Of a stretch of DNA of 64,000 nucleotides, positions 1-8,322 are shown in pieces (the stretch's first letter is position 1; each line of letters begins with the position of its first letter). The position numbers and the translations under genes are program-made. This stretch comes from Chitinimonas koreensis. GTDB taxonomy: Bacteria; Pseudomonadota; Gammaproteobacteria; Burkholderiales; Chitinimonadaceae. The stretch spans positions 2,009,001 to 2,073,000 of the forward strand of contig NZ_CP060704.1 of NCBI RefSeq assembly GCF_014353015.1, read 5' to 3'. A model generated the notes under the pieces. That model made no database searches. It was not told where the DNA came from and saw nothing but the letters and a program-made list of their open reading frames with translations.

Positions 1-1911
1 GTAGTCGAGCGCGACGAAGCCGTTGAGCGGATCGACGCTGTCGAGGGCCACGTCGTCCTCGAGGTCGTCGCCGCGGGCATAGGCCAGCGCACCGCGCAGG
101 CGGAAGTCCTCGGCGAAGCGCCAGGCCGCCTTGAGCTCGACACCCTGGATGCGCACGCGGGCCAGGTTGCGGGCCTGGAATTCCATGTTCACGCCGTTGC
201 CGTTGGTGTCGACCGGCGACACCATCACCTGCTCGATGAAGTCCTTGTAGCGGTTGTGGAAGGCGGTGGCCGACAGCTCGACGCCGCCGTCGCGCCAGCG
301 CGCGCCGATCTCGACGCTGTTGCTCTTCTCGGCCTCGAGCGCCGGGTTGGGCAGCACTTCGTAGCCCTGGGCGGCGTTGCTGAATACCAGCATCGCGTCG
401 TCGAAGTTGGGGGCGCGGAAACCGGTGCCGACCTGGCCGAACAGGGTGAAGTGCTCGCCCAGCGGCAGCGCCAGCGAGAGCCGCGGCGACACCGCCGAGT
501 CCTCGTACTCGGCCACCGTGTAGCCGTTCGGGTTGGCCGCGGCGAACAGCGCGTCGGGCTTGGGCGTCAGGCGGTAGCGGTCGTAGCGCAGCGAAGGCGT
601 CACGGTGAGGCCCGAGGCGAAGGCGATCTCGTCCTGCACGAAGGCGCCGTAGCGTTCGGCGTCGTTGTCGGGGAAGGTCTTCTGCGGGAAGCGCTCGCCG
701 CCGACCACGGTGGTGACGGTGCCGTTGGCCGCCACCTGGGTGCGCATGCGCGGCCGGCTGGTCTGGGTCTTGCCGTATTCGGCGCCCCACACCACGGTGT
801 GGACCATGTTGCCGAGGTCGAAGCGGTGGGTGAGCTGGCCGTCGGCGCCGACCGCCTCCTGCTCGAAAGCCGAATCGGTGGTGCGCAGCACGTTGCCGCT
901 GCGGTACTCGCGCACGTTCTCGTGGCTCCTGGCGTCCTGCCGGTAGACGTTGACGCGCGCGCCGATGAGGCCTGCGCCGTCGGCCTTGAAGCCGTAGCCG
1001 AGGCTGGTGCGGCTGCGTTCGGCGGTGTCGTGGGCGATCTGGCCCAGCACGGCGGCGCTGCGGCTGGTCAGGATGTCGCCGTCCTGGGTGCGGTCGAAGC
1101 CGTCGTAGGTCAGGCCCACCGTGTGGCCCGGCGCGATCGACCAGTCGAGCTTGAGCAGCACGGCGTCGCTGTCCCAGCCCAGCGGGTTCGGCGCGGTGCG
1201 GGCGGAGCCGGCGCTGGTGTTCTCACCCTTGTTCTCGAGCGCGTCGCCGCGGCGCTTCACATAGCTGACTACGCCGCCGAGCTGGTCGCCGCGGAAGCCG
1301 ACGGCGGCGCCGAGCTTGGTGCTGTCGTCGGCGCCGTACCAGCCGCCGCGCAGGCGGCCGCCGATCTGGCTGCCCGGCTGGAGCAGGTCGTCGACCGACA
1401 GCGTGCGGTAGGCCACCACGCCGCCGATCGCGTCGGCGCCGTAGAGGCCGGAATACGGACCCTTGACCACTTCGACCGCCGCCAGCGTGTCGAGCTCGAC
1501 CATGTCGCGGCCGGAGATCGCCGCGCCGCCGCCGGCATAGAGCTGGGGCAGCGAGACGCCGTCGATGGTCATCAGCACGCGGTTGCCGTCGATGCCGCGG
1601 ATGTTCACCGCGGCGTTGCCGCGGCGGGCCGGGTCGCGGTTCACGTTAACACCCGGCTCCTCGACGAACAGGCTCTGGATGTCGCGCACGCGGCCTGCGT
1701 CGGTGCCTTCGGGCGCCAGCAGCGTCACGTTGGGCGCGACCGTCTCGGCGTCCTTGGGCAGGCGGGTGGCGGTGATCGAAACGGTGGGCAGGCTGTCGCC
1801 CGGTGCGGCGCCGGCGGCCGGGGCGGCGGTGTCGGCGAAGGCGGCGGCGAAGGGCAGGGTGGCGAGCAGCGCGGCGAGCGGCGTGAGGCGAGGCGGTCGG
1901 GTTGTGGTCAT
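1..1911 (-). CDS. TonB-dependent heme/hemoglobin receptor (C-terminus beyond window)
   Basis: Outer-membrane receptor of the TonB-dependent heme/hemoglobin/transferrin class, which takes up heme or iron ligands with energy from TonB-ExbBD. The reading frame is open from an ATG at 1911 to the left edge with no stop, giving 637 codons. A signal peptide (MTTTRPPRLTPLAALLATLP) is followed by the plug domain with the typical segments VSITATRLPKD, VNIRGIDGNRVLMTIDGV and EVVKGPYSGLYGADAIGGVV. The barrel then begins, including GTGFRAPNFDD, a signature of this class. The last strands and the C-terminal aromatic residue lie outside the window. It sits 153 bp downstream of hemP on the same strand, a classic heme-uptake arrangement, and is probably controlled by Fur through the hemP promoter. 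A hairpin with a T-run lies just before its start. The exact ligand cannot be decided from sequence alone. Confidence 0.9.
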   Translation of the reverse strand, partial: MTTTRPPRLTPLAALLATLPFAAAFADTAAPAAGAAPGDSLPTVSITATRLPKDAETVAPNVTLLAPEGTDAGRVRDIQSLFVEEPGVNVNRDPARRGNAAVNIRGIDGNRVLMTIDGVSLPQLYAGGGAAISGRDMVELDTLAAVEVVKGPYSGLYGADAIGGVVAYRTLSVDDLLQPGSQIGGRLRGGWYGADDSTKLGAAVGFRGDQLGGVVSYVKRRGDALENKGENTSAGSARTAPNPLGWDSDAVLLKLDWSIAPGHTVGLTYDGFDRTQDGDILTSRSAAVLGQIAHDTAERSRTSLGYGFKADGAGLIGARVNVYRQDARSHENVREYRSGNVLRTTDSAFEQEAVGADGQLTHRFDLGNMVHTVVWGAEYGKTQTSRPRMRTQVAANGTVTTVVGGERFPQKTFPDNDAERYGAFVQDEIAFASGLTVTPSLRYDRYRLTPKPDALFAAANPNGYTVAEYEDSAVSPRLSLALPLGEHFTLFGQVGTGFRAPNFDDAMLVFSNAAQGYEVLPNPALEAEKSNSVEIGARWRDGGVELSATAFHNRYKDFIEQVMVSPVDTNGNGVNMEFQARNLARVRIQGVELKAAWRFAEDFRLRGALAYARGDDLEDDVALDSVDPLNGFVALDY

Positions 1912-1926
1912 GAGGTCGGCACATCC

Positions 1927-1980
1927 AAAAAAATCCCCGCCGCTGGTGGATTCCCGTGTGGGCATGAACCGGCGACGGGG
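1927..1980 (-). terminator. hairpin plus T-run between hemP and receptor (possible attenuator)
   Basis: Reading on the minus strand, CCCCGTCGCCGG (1980-1969) can pair with CCAGCGGCGGGG (1946-1935), with one G-U pair and one mismatch. Seven T residues (1933-1927) follow at once. This is the form of an intrinsic terminator. It lies inside the presumed hemP-receptor transcript, ending 15 bases before the receptor start, so it may reduce read-through rather than end the operon. Confidence 0.55.
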
Positions 1981-2064
1981 CGGGTAAGTTGGCTGGCTGA
2001 CCGTCGAGACGGCTGGCTGGCTACATCGTCATGGAGAGGGTGATAGGAAGCCCGCGCCGCTCCG

Positions 2065-2229
2065 CTACTTGGTCAGGATCAGCTTGCCGCTCTTGGTCAG
2101 GCGGAGCCGGTAGACCTCGCCGCGATGGGCGATCTCGAGCTCCTGGCGGCCCTGCATCAACTGCTGCACGTCGATGCGCGGGCGAGGGGCCGGAACGGGG
2201 CTGGGTAGCTTCAGCGTGGGCGTCGTCAT
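2065..2229 (-). CDS. hemP: hemin uptake protein HemP
   Basis: Small protein of 54 residues in the HemP/HmuP family, found beside bacterial heme receptors and needed for, or regulating, heme uptake. The conserved core is plain: IDVQQLMQGRQELEIAHRGE followed by YRLRLTKSGKLILTK at the C-terminus, preceded by a proline-rich N-terminus. I chose the ATG at 2229 because the two longer in-frame starts (2253, 2268) would place Fur-box-like sequence inside the coding region. That choice leaves a very short leader without a clear ribosome binding site, so the start is uncertain. The gene lies upstream of the receptor on the same strand and is likely derepressed under iron limitation. Confidence 0.88.
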   Translation of the reverse strand: MTTPTLKLPSPVPAPRPRIDVQQLMQGRQELEIAHRGEVYRLRLTKSGKLILTK

Positions 2230-2237
2230 GTATTGAA

Positions 2238-2274
2238 TGATAATTGTTAGCATTTCAAATGCAAGCAATTCTCA
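2238..2274 (-). promoter_or_regulatory. two Fur-box-like palindromes upstream of hemP
   Basis: TGATAATTGTTAGCA (2238-2252) matches the 7-1-7 Fur consensus TGATAATNATTATCA at 12 of 14 defined positions. A second, weaker copy, TGCAAGCAATTCTCA (2260-2274), matches at 9 of 14. The region is AT-rich in a GC-rich genome and overlaps the expected hemP promoter. Fur control is inferred from these matches and from gene content. Confidence 0.75.
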
Positions 2275-2288
2275 TTTTATATTCGGCG

Positions 2289-2346
2289 GGGGTTAGGTGT
2301 GAGGGTTAGGTGTGAGGGGTTAGGTGTGAGGGGTTAGGTGTGAGGG
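2289..2346. repeat. short tandem repeat, about four units of GGGGTTAGGTGTGAG
   Basis: Four near-identical 14-15 bp units lie head to tail. A related motif (reverse complement CACCTCACCCCTCAC) flanks the other copy of the adjacent palindromic element near 38292-38470, so the tandem motif appears to travel with that element. Confidence 0.75.
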
Positions 2347-2482
2347 TTGACCCCATCCCCACCCCGGCCCTCCCCTTGAAGGGGAGGGAGTCGGTCGCAC
2401 ATGTCTGAACGATCGCAGCCAATGGAGCCGTCGCTGCACGGCTCCTCCCCCTTCAAGGGGGAGGCCGGGAGGGGGATGGGGT
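2347..2482. repeat. dispersed palindromic element, CCCCATCCCC family (copy 1)
   Basis: Left arm GACCCCATCCCCACCCCGGC, then CCTCCCCTTGAAGGGGAGGG, and a right arm in inverted orientation (AAGGGGGAGGCCGGGAGGGG, then ATGGGGT). It fills the gap between the hemP promoter and the 3' end of the VWA gene. A second copy is at 38313-38443. Confidence 0.7.
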
Positions 2483-2509
2483 TACACCTCACCCCTCACC
2501 CCTGTCCCC

Positions 2510-3691
2510 TCACTGCGCAGCCATCAGCCGCCGCATCGCGCTTTCCAGGCCGGCCGGCGTCAGCGGGAACATCCGCCCGCCCATCAGCTCGCGCGTCATG
2601 CGCAGGCTCTCGGTGTAGTCCCAGTACTGCTCGTCGACCGGATTGAGCCAGACCGCGGCCGGGAAGCGCGCCAGCAAACGTTCGAGCCAGACCCGGCCCG
2701 GCTCCTCGTTCATGTGCTCGACCGAGCCGCCCGGATAGCTGATCTCGTACGGGCTCATGGTGGCGTCGCCGACCAGGATCAGCTTGTAGTCGGACGGATA
2801 GGTGTGCAGCAGATCCCAGGTCGGCAGCCGCTCGGCGTGGCGGCGGCGGTTGTCGCGCCAGACCGATTCGTAGACGAAGTTGTGGAAGTAGGCCTGCTCC
2901 AGGTGTTTGAACTCGCTGCGCGCGGCCGAGAACAGCGTCTCGCAGACCTGGATGTGGTCGTCCATCGAGCCGCCGACGTCGAGCAGCAGCAATACCTTCA
3001 CCGCGTTGTGGCGCTCGTGGCGGAACTTCAGTTCGAGCCAGCCGGCGTTGTCCGAGGTCGCGCGCACCGTGCCGTCGAGGTCGAGCACATTGGCCTCGGC
3101 ATCGCGGGCGAAACGGCGCAGCCGCCGCAGCGCCACCTTGAAGTTGCGGCTGCCGAGCTCGCGCGTGTCGTCGAAATCGCGGTATTCGCGCTGGTCCCAT
3201 ACCTTGACCGCGCGGCGGTGGCGCGAGCCGTCCTGGCCGATGCGGATGCCTTCCGGGTTGTAGCCGTAGGCGCCGAACGGGCTGGTGCCGCCGGTGCCGA
3301 TCCAGGTGTTGCCGCCCTGGTGGCGCTCCTTCTGCTCGGCCAGCCGCTCCTTCAGCGTCTGCATCAACTTGTCCCAGCCCATGCCCTTGAGCTGGGCCTT
3401 CTCCTCCTCGCTGAGCTGCTTCTCGATCAGCTTGGTCAGCCAGTCCTCGGGGATCTCGGCCTCGATCTTCTCCAGCGCGTGCTCGGCGCCCTTGAAGTAA
3501 TGGCCGAACACCTGGTCGAAGCGGTCGAAATACTTCTCGTCCTTGACCAGCACGGTGCGCGCCAGCACGTAGAAATCGTCGAGGCTGCCGGCCACCACGC
3601 GCGCGTCGAGCGCTTCGAGCAGGGTCAGGAATTCCTTGATCGAGACGGGCAGCCTGGCGGCGCGCAACTGGTAGAAGAAATCGAGCAGCAT
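2510..3691 (-). CDS. VWA domain-containing protein, CoxE-like
   Basis: Protein of 393 residues starting at the ATG at 3691 (MLLDFFYQLRAARLPVSIKE). It resembles the CoxE-like VWA family, whose members usually work with a MoxR-type AAA ATPase in maturation or assembly of other proteins. The N-terminal half is charged and helical. The C-terminal half holds the von Willebrand A fold with VKVLLLLDVGGSMDDH. The first serine of the usual DxSxS metal site is replaced by glycine here. No MoxR ATPase lies next to it. The longer in-frame start at 3901 would run through a dispersed repeat, so it was rejected. The gene lies between two Fur-box-associated heme genes, but no heme role can be read from its sequence. 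Confidence 0.82.
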   Translation of the reverse strand: MLLDFFYQLRAARLPVSIKEFLTLLEALDARVVAGSLDDFYVLARTVLVKDEKYFDRFDQVFGHYFKGAEHALEKIEAEIPEDWLTKLIEKQLSEEEKAQLKGMGWDKLMQTLKERLAEQKERHQGGNTWIGTGGTSPFGAYGYNPEGIRIGQDGSRHRRAVKVWDQREYRDFDDTRELGSRNFKVALRRLRRFARDAEANVLDLDGTVRATSDNAGWLELKFRHERHNAVKVLLLLDVGGSMDDHIQVCETLFSAARSEFKHLEQAYFHNFVYESVWRDNRRRHAERLPTWDLLHTYPSDYKLILVGDATMSPYEISYPGGSVEHMNEEPGRVWLERLLARFPAAVWLNPVDEQYWDYTESLRMTRELMGGRMFPLTPAGLESAMRRLMAAQ

Positions 3692-3780
3692 GGTCGGCGT
3701 GGTGCGGGGAATGGAACGCCATTGTCGCCGCTGGACGCGCCTTCTGTCCCGTTCCGCCATATCGCCTGCGCAGCTTCGCG

Positions 3781-3869
3781 TAGGCGCGGCTTCGGCCGCG
3801 AATGGCGGGAAGCACACGAACGTGCGACAGCGACAGCACCACCATTCGCGGCTGAAGCCGCTCCTACAG
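3781..3869. repeat. REP-like inverted pair, GCGGCTTCAGCCGCGAA family (copy 1)
   Basis: TAGGCGCGGCTTCGGCCGCG (from 3781) and its inverse ATTCGCGGCTGAAGCCGCTC (from 3844) form an inverted pair about 40 bp apart. The same arms recur at four other intergenic sites in the window. Confidence 0.75.
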
Positions 3870-3943
3870 GCGTTTCCCTGCGCATGCTCCGAAGGAGTCA
3901 CGCACTGTGCGCCCCAGGCTGCAGCATCGCACCAAACTGTTTA

Positions 3944-3958
3944 TGATAATCGTTCTCA
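3944..3958 (+). promoter_or_regulatory. Fur-box-like palindrome upstream of the ChaN gene
   Basis: TGATAATCGTTCTCA matches the 7-1-7 Fur consensus at 12 of 14 defined positions and lies 16 bases before the start of the ChaN-like lipoprotein gene. Iron-responsive repression is inferred. Confidence 0.72.
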
Positions 3959-3974
3959 ATTTATATCCGGGGTG

Positions 3975-4811
3975 ATGCCGATGCGCCTGCTCATGTCCTT
4001 CCTCGCCGCCGCCACGCTGGCGGCCTGTGCCACGCCCGCCCGCACCGACCGGGCCGCCGCGCCGGCGGCCCAGGCCGACCAGTTGGCCGGCCTGCTCGAG
4101 GGCGACGCGGTGGTCCTCTTGGGCGAGGTGCACGACAACGCCGCCGTGCACGACTTCCGCTTCCGCGCGCTCGAACGCGCCGTCGCGGCCGGCTGGCGGC
4201 CGGCGATCGCGATGGAGCAGTTCGACCGCGAACGCCAGGCCGATCTCGACCGCGCGCGCCAGGAGAGGCCGGGCGACGCCGACTACCTGATCGAGCAGGC
4301 CAAGCCGGCCGGCAAGAGCGGCTGGAACTGGGCCTTCTATCGCCCGGTGGTGGCGCTGGCGCTGCGCTACGACCTGCCGATCGTGGCCGCCAACCTGTCG
4401 CGCGCCGACGGCGCCAAGGTCGTCCGCGAGGGCTACGCGGCGGTGTTCACGCCGGCCCAGATCGCCGCCGCCGGCCTGGACAAGCCCTTGCCGGCCGCGC
4501 TGTTCGACGGCCAGCGCGAGGCGGTCGACCGTGGCCATTGCGGCAAGCTGCCGGCCTCGCTGCTCGACGGCATGGCGCGCGCCCAGATCGCCCGTGACGT
4601 GGCGATGGCCGAGGCGCTCAAGCCCTACGCCGGCCGCGGCGCGGTGCTGCTGGCCGGCAACGGCCACGTGCGGCGCGACATCGGCGTGCCGCGCTGGCTG
4701 CCGGGCAGCGTATCGGTGGGCTTGCTGGAAGGCGAGAACGCCGAGCGCTACGACCGCAAGCTGCTGCTGCCGGCGCAGCAGCGGCCCGATCCCTGCGCGG
4801 CGCTGGACTAG
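3975..4811 (+). CDS. ChaN family heme-binding lipoprotein
   Basis: Protein of 278 residues. The lipoprotein signal MPMRLLMSFLAAATLAAC has a lipobox LAAC, so it is probably anchored in a membrane facing the periplasm or outside. The mature part shows ChaN/Tiki-superfamily features: VVLLGEVHDNAAVHDFR near the N-terminus, IAMEQFDRERQ, and VLLAGNGHVRRDIGVPRWL near the C-terminus. ChaN of Campylobacter binds heme and is iron-regulated. A Fur-box-like site lies directly upstream, which supports a role in the same heme regulon as hemP and the receptor. A second ATG at 3981 is equally possible as start. Heme binding by this protein is inferred from the family. Confidence 0.85.
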   Translation: MPMRLLMSFLAAATLAACATPARTDRAAAPAAQADQLAGLLEGDAVVLLGEVHDNAAVHDFRFRALERAVAAGWRPAIAMEQFDRERQADLDRARQERPGDADYLIEQAKPAGKSGWNWAFYRPVVALALRYDLPIVAANLSRADGAKVVREGYAAVFTPAQIAAAGLDKPLPAALFDGQREAVDRGHCGKLPASLLDGMARAQIARDVAMAEALKPYAGRGAVLLAGNGHVRRDIGVPRWLPGSVSVGLLEGENAERYDRKLLLPAQQRPDPCAALD

Positions 4812-4988
4812 CGGCCCGGGCGCGGCTGCGTGGCGAACCGCCTGCCTCGCTGCAGAGGCCGAGGTGGGCGTTCGTAACGCTGCGCACGTTTGTGCACTTC
4901 ACCGCAGGCGCGGCGATCTGGTGCCGATGAAGCGCCGCGGCCATCGCCCCGCTGCTCATCCCGCCATACGACAGCCCGTCGCACCGAA

Positions 4989-5018
4989 TTGGCCGCGATC
5001 AGGGACAACCCTTATGCT
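4989..5018 (+). promoter_or_regulatory. possible sigma70-type promoter for the S9A peptidase gene
   Basis: TTGGCC (4989-4994) and TATGCT (5013-5018) are separated by 18 bp and lie about 50 bp before the start codon. The match is moderate and nothing else supports it. Confidence 0.3.
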
Positions 5019-5070
5019 CGCGCGCTTCGGGCTACCCGCCCCGCCACCGCAGACCCCCACGAGGAGAGAC

Positions 5071-7173
5071 ATGAAGAACACGCTGCTATCGCTGGCGCTC
5101 GCCGGCGCCACCCTGGCCGGCCAGGCGGCCACCATGGCCGATCGCAACCAATGGCTCGAAGACGTCGGCGGCAAGAAGTCGCTGAGCTGGGTCAAGGGCC
5201 AGAACGCGCGTACGCGGGCGGTGCTCGAGAAGGCGCCGGGCTTCGCCGAGACGCGCAGCCAGATCGCCGACATCCTCAATTCCAAGTCGCGCATCCCCTA
5301 CGCCCACAAGATGGGCGGCCACCTCTACAACCTGTGGCAGGACGCCGACCATCCCAAGGGCCTGTGGCGGCGTACCACGCTGGCCGAATACAAGCTGGCC
5401 GAGCCGAAGTGGGAAACGGTGCTCGACCTCGACGCGCTGGCCGCGCGCGAGAAGGAGAACTGGGTCTGGAAGGGCGCCGTCTGCCGCGAGCCGGCCTACG
5501 ACCGCTGCCTGCTGCAGCTGTCGCGCGGCGGCGCCGACGCGGTGGTGGTGCGCGAATTCGACCTGCCGACGCTGTCCTTCGTCGACGGCGGCTTCGCGCT
5601 GCCCGAGGCCAAGCTCGACGTGAGCTGGCAGGGCCGCGACGCGATCTTCGTCGGCACCGACTTCGGCGCCGGCTCGCAGACCGATTCCGGCTACCCGCGC
5701 ATCGTCAAGCTGTGGCAGCGCGGCACCCCGCTGACGGCCGCCAAGACCGTCTACGAAGGCCAGAAGAGCGACATCTCGGTCTCGGCTTCGGTCTACGAGC
5801 ATCCGCAGTACCGGCGCGAGCTGGTGCACCGCGGCGTGACCTTCTACACCAGCGAGACCTATCTGCGCGAAGGCGACAAGCTGACCCGCATCGACGTGCC
5901 GGCGCAGTCCGACGTCGGCTTCTTCGGCCCGCAACTCCTGGTGACGCTGCGCGAGCCGTGGACCGTCGGCGGCAAGACCTGGGCCGCCGGCAGCCTGGTG
6001 GCGACCGACTTCGCCGCCTTCATGGCCGGCAAGCGCGAGTTCACCGCGCTGTTCGAGCCGACCGACAGCACCGCGCTCGAGCGCGACGGCGGCGTGACCA
6101 CCACCCGCAACTACGTGCTGCTCGGCGTGCTCGACAAGGTCAAGGGCCGCTTGATCGAATGGCGCTTCGCCGACGGCAAGTGGAGCCGCCGCGACGCGGC
6201 CGCGCCGGCCTTCGGCAGCCTCAACGTCAGCGCGCTCGACGAGTTCGAATCGGACGACTACTTCCTCGGCCACGTCGACTTCCTGACGCCCGATTCGCTC
6301 TACCTCGGTCAAGCCGGCAGCGACACGCGCGAACTGCTCAAGCAGCGCCCGGCCTTCTTCGACGCCTCCCGCTTCGAGATCGCCCAGAACGAGGCGGTAT
6401 CGAAGGACGGCACCCGCGTGCCTTACTTCATCGTCGCCAGGAAGGGCCTCAAGCTCGACGGCGACAACCCGACCTTGCTGTACGGCTACGGCGGCTTCCA
6501 GGTCAGCCTCACTCCGTGGTACTCGGCGGCGGCCGGCAAGGCCTGGCTGGACAAGGGCGGCGTCTACGTGGTCGCCAACATCCGCGGCGGCGGCGAGTTC
6601 GGCCCGCGCTGGCACCAGGCGGCGCTGAAGGAAAACCGCCAGCGCGCCTACGACGACTTCATCGCGGTGGCCGAGGACCTGCAGGCGCGCAAGATCACCA
6701 AGCCACGGCGGCTCGGCATCATGGGCGGCAGCAACGGCGGCCTGTTGATGGGCGTGATGCTGACCGAGCGGCCCGACCTGTTCGGCGCGGTGGTCTGCCA
6801 GGTGCCGCTGCTCGACATGCGGCGCTACAACAAGCTCCTGGCCGGCGCCTCGTGGGTCGGCGAATACGGCAATCCGGACCTGCCGGCCGAGTGGGACTAC
6901 ATCCGCAAGTTCTCGCCCTACCACAACCTGCACAAGGGCACGCAGTACCCCAACGTGCTGTTCACCACCTCGACCCGCGACGACCGCGTCCACCCGGGCC
7001 ACGCGCGCAAGATGATGGCCAGGATGCAGCAGGAGCTCGGCGTGAAGAACGCCTGGTACTACGAGAACATGGAGGGCGGCCACGCCGGCGCGGCCAACAA
7101 CCTGCAGAAGGCCGACATGAGCGCGCTGGAGTACACCTTCCTGTGGCAGATGCTGGGGCAGCCGGCGACCTGA
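5071..7173 (+). CDS. prolyl oligopeptidase family serine peptidase (S9A), exported
   Basis: Protein of 700 residues with a signal peptide (MKNTLLSLALAGATLAGQAA), so probably periplasmic. An N-terminal beta-propeller region (to about residue 430) precedes an alpha/beta-hydrolase domain. The catalytic serine lies in LGIMGGSNGGLLMG. The catalytic Asp probably lies in TSTRDDRVHPGHARKM and the His in EGGHAGAANN. The oxyanion-region motif NIRGGGEFGPRWHQA is also present. The length suits the S9A family, which cleaves peptides after proline. The start was chosen for GAGGAG 10 bases upstream and for the signal peptide. A terminator follows the stop, so the gene appears to be transcribed alone. Confidence 0.92.
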   Translation: MKNTLLSLALAGATLAGQAATMADRNQWLEDVGGKKSLSWVKGQNARTRAVLEKAPGFAETRSQIADILNSKSRIPYAHKMGGHLYNLWQDADHPKGLWRRTTLAEYKLAEPKWETVLDLDALAAREKENWVWKGAVCREPAYDRCLLQLSRGGADAVVVREFDLPTLSFVDGGFALPEAKLDVSWQGRDAIFVGTDFGAGSQTDSGYPRIVKLWQRGTPLTAAKTVYEGQKSDISVSASVYEHPQYRRELVHRGVTFYTSETYLREGDKLTRIDVPAQSDVGFFGPQLLVTLREPWTVGGKTWAAGSLVATDFAAFMAGKREFTALFEPTDSTALERDGGVTTTRNYVLLGVLDKVKGRLIEWRFADGKWSRRDAAAPAFGSLNVSALDEFESDDYFLGHVDFLTPDSLYLGQAGSDTRELLKQRPAFFDASRFEIAQNEAVSKDGTRVPYFIVARKGLKLDGDNPTLLYGYGGFQVSLTPWYSAAAGKAWLDKGGVYVVANIRGGGEFGPRWHQAALKENRQRAYDDFIAVAEDLQARKITKPRRLGIMGGSNGGLLMGVMLTERPDLFGAVVCQVPLLDMRRYNKLLAGASWVGEYGNPDLPAEWDYIRKFSPYHNLHKGTQYPNVLFTTSTRDDRVHPGHARKMMARMQQELGVKNAWYYENMEGGHAGAANNLQKADMSALEYTFLWQMLGQPAT

Positions 7174-7203
7174 GGCGCATCGGCCGGGTTGTAGCGATGC
7201 CAT

Positions 7204-7231
7204 GGAAAACCGGCCGCGAGGCCGGTTTTCC
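7204..7231 (+). terminator. intrinsic terminator after the S9A peptidase gene
   Basis: GGAAAACCGGCC pairs with GGCCGGTTTTCC around a GCGA loop, and the right arm includes the T-run. Confidence 0.85.
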
Positions 7232-7332
7232 TTTGCAGCCGCCCGGCGCGGCAGCGTTGTCGCGGCGCGGGGCCTGCACTACGCTCGAGGGGGCGCACCG
7301 CCGCCCCTGTTCATTGCTTCGCGAGGCCCCGC

Positions 7333-8073
7333 GTGAAGATCCTGCCCCTGCTGCTGCTGATCGTGCTGGCCTGCCTGTGGTCGGTGCGTGCCGACGAGGT
7401 GGTGCTGTATGCCTACCACCTCAAGCCGCCCTATATCGTCGACGCCGAGCAGGGCGTCGGCCTCTACTACGACCTGGCGCGCTACCTGAACGAGCGGATC
7501 GGCGAGCATCACTTCACCACCGTCTACCTGCCGCGCCGCCGGCTCGAGACCGAGCTCGAGCAGGGCCGGCTCAAGGGCCTGGTGCTCGGCGTGAACCCGC
7601 TGTGGTTCAAGGACGAATCGCACACCCGCTACCTGTGGTCGCCGGCCTTCATGAACGACGAGGACGTGGTGGTGTCGCGCAGCGAGCAGCCGCTGCGCTA
7701 CGAGGGGCCGGACAGCCTGGTCGGCATGCGCGTCGGCCTGCCGACCGGTTACTACTATTACGGCGTGGACGAGCTGGTGAAGGCCGGCCGGATCGAGCGC
7801 GACGACGCGGTCAGCGAGGGCGCCAACCTGGGCAAGCTGATGCTGGGCCGGGTCGACGCGATCATCATCAGCCGGCCGACGCTGGACTACTACCTGCGCC
7901 ACCACACCGACTGGGCCGGTCGCTTCTACGTGGCGGCCAAACCGCACGACCGCTTCGACCGTTTCGTGCTGGTGCCGAAGAACTATGCCGACCTGATGCC
8001 CGACCTGAACGCCGCGCTGGGCGGCATCCTGCGCGATCCGGCGTGGCGGGTGCAGCGCGAGACCTATCGCTGA
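7333..8073 (+). CDS. periplasmic solute-binding protein, family 3
   Basis: Protein of 246 residues beginning with a GTG codon (first residues MKILPLLLLIVLACLWSVRA form a signal peptide). The mature protein has the two-lobe pattern of family 3 solute-binding proteins: DEVVLYAYHLKPPYIVD at the N-terminus, GLYYDLARYLNERIG, VGMRVGLPTGYYYYGVDELV in the second lobe, and GRVDAIIISRPTLDYYL. No ABC permease or ATPase gene is adjacent, so it may be an orphan receptor or sensor domain rather than part of a complete importer. The ligand is unknown. A terminator precedes the gene and a bidirectional one follows it. Confidence 0.8.
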   Translation: MKILPLLLLIVLACLWSVRADEVVLYAYHLKPPYIVDAEQGVGLYYDLARYLNERIGEHHFTTVYLPRRRLETELEQGRLKGLVLGVNPLWFKDESHTRYLWSPAFMNDEDVVVSRSEQPLRYEGPDSLVGMRVGLPTGYYYYGVDELVKAGRIERDDAVSEGANLGKLMLGRVDAIIISRPTLDYYLRHHTDWAGRFYVAAKPHDRFDRFVLVPKNYADLMPDLNAALGGILRDPAWRVQRETYR

Positions 8074-8277
8074 CGGCGGGTGCGGTCACCGCGGCGGCAG
8101 CGCTGTGCGTCACCGCATGCAGGTTGCACCGATGTTGGTGCATTGCGGCTGCTGCATGACCTTTCCCGAAACATCGAGTCGTACTTCAAGGCGCGCCGAT
8201 CATGGCCGCGACGATCTGGAGTCGAGCGACTTCCGGGTATCCGCTTCATCTGGTTGCGGTCTGCAAATCGAATGCAA

Positions 8278-8297
8278 ACGGAGCCTGGCGGCTCCGT
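8278..8297. terminator. bidirectional terminator between converging genes
   Basis: ACGGAGCC pairs perfectly with GGCTCCGT around a TGGC loop. A-rich and T-rich flanks lie on either side, so it can serve both the solute-binding protein gene and the M61 peptidase gene. Confidence 0.75.
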
Positions 8298-8322
8298 TCT
8301 TCATCGATTCCCGTCTGTGTCC

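Noticed and set aside
256..2043. Long plus-strand frame of 595 codons over the receptor gene
   Set aside because: It is the antisense shadow of the TonB receptor in high-GC sequence; the minus-strand frame shows a signal peptide, plug and barrel motifs.
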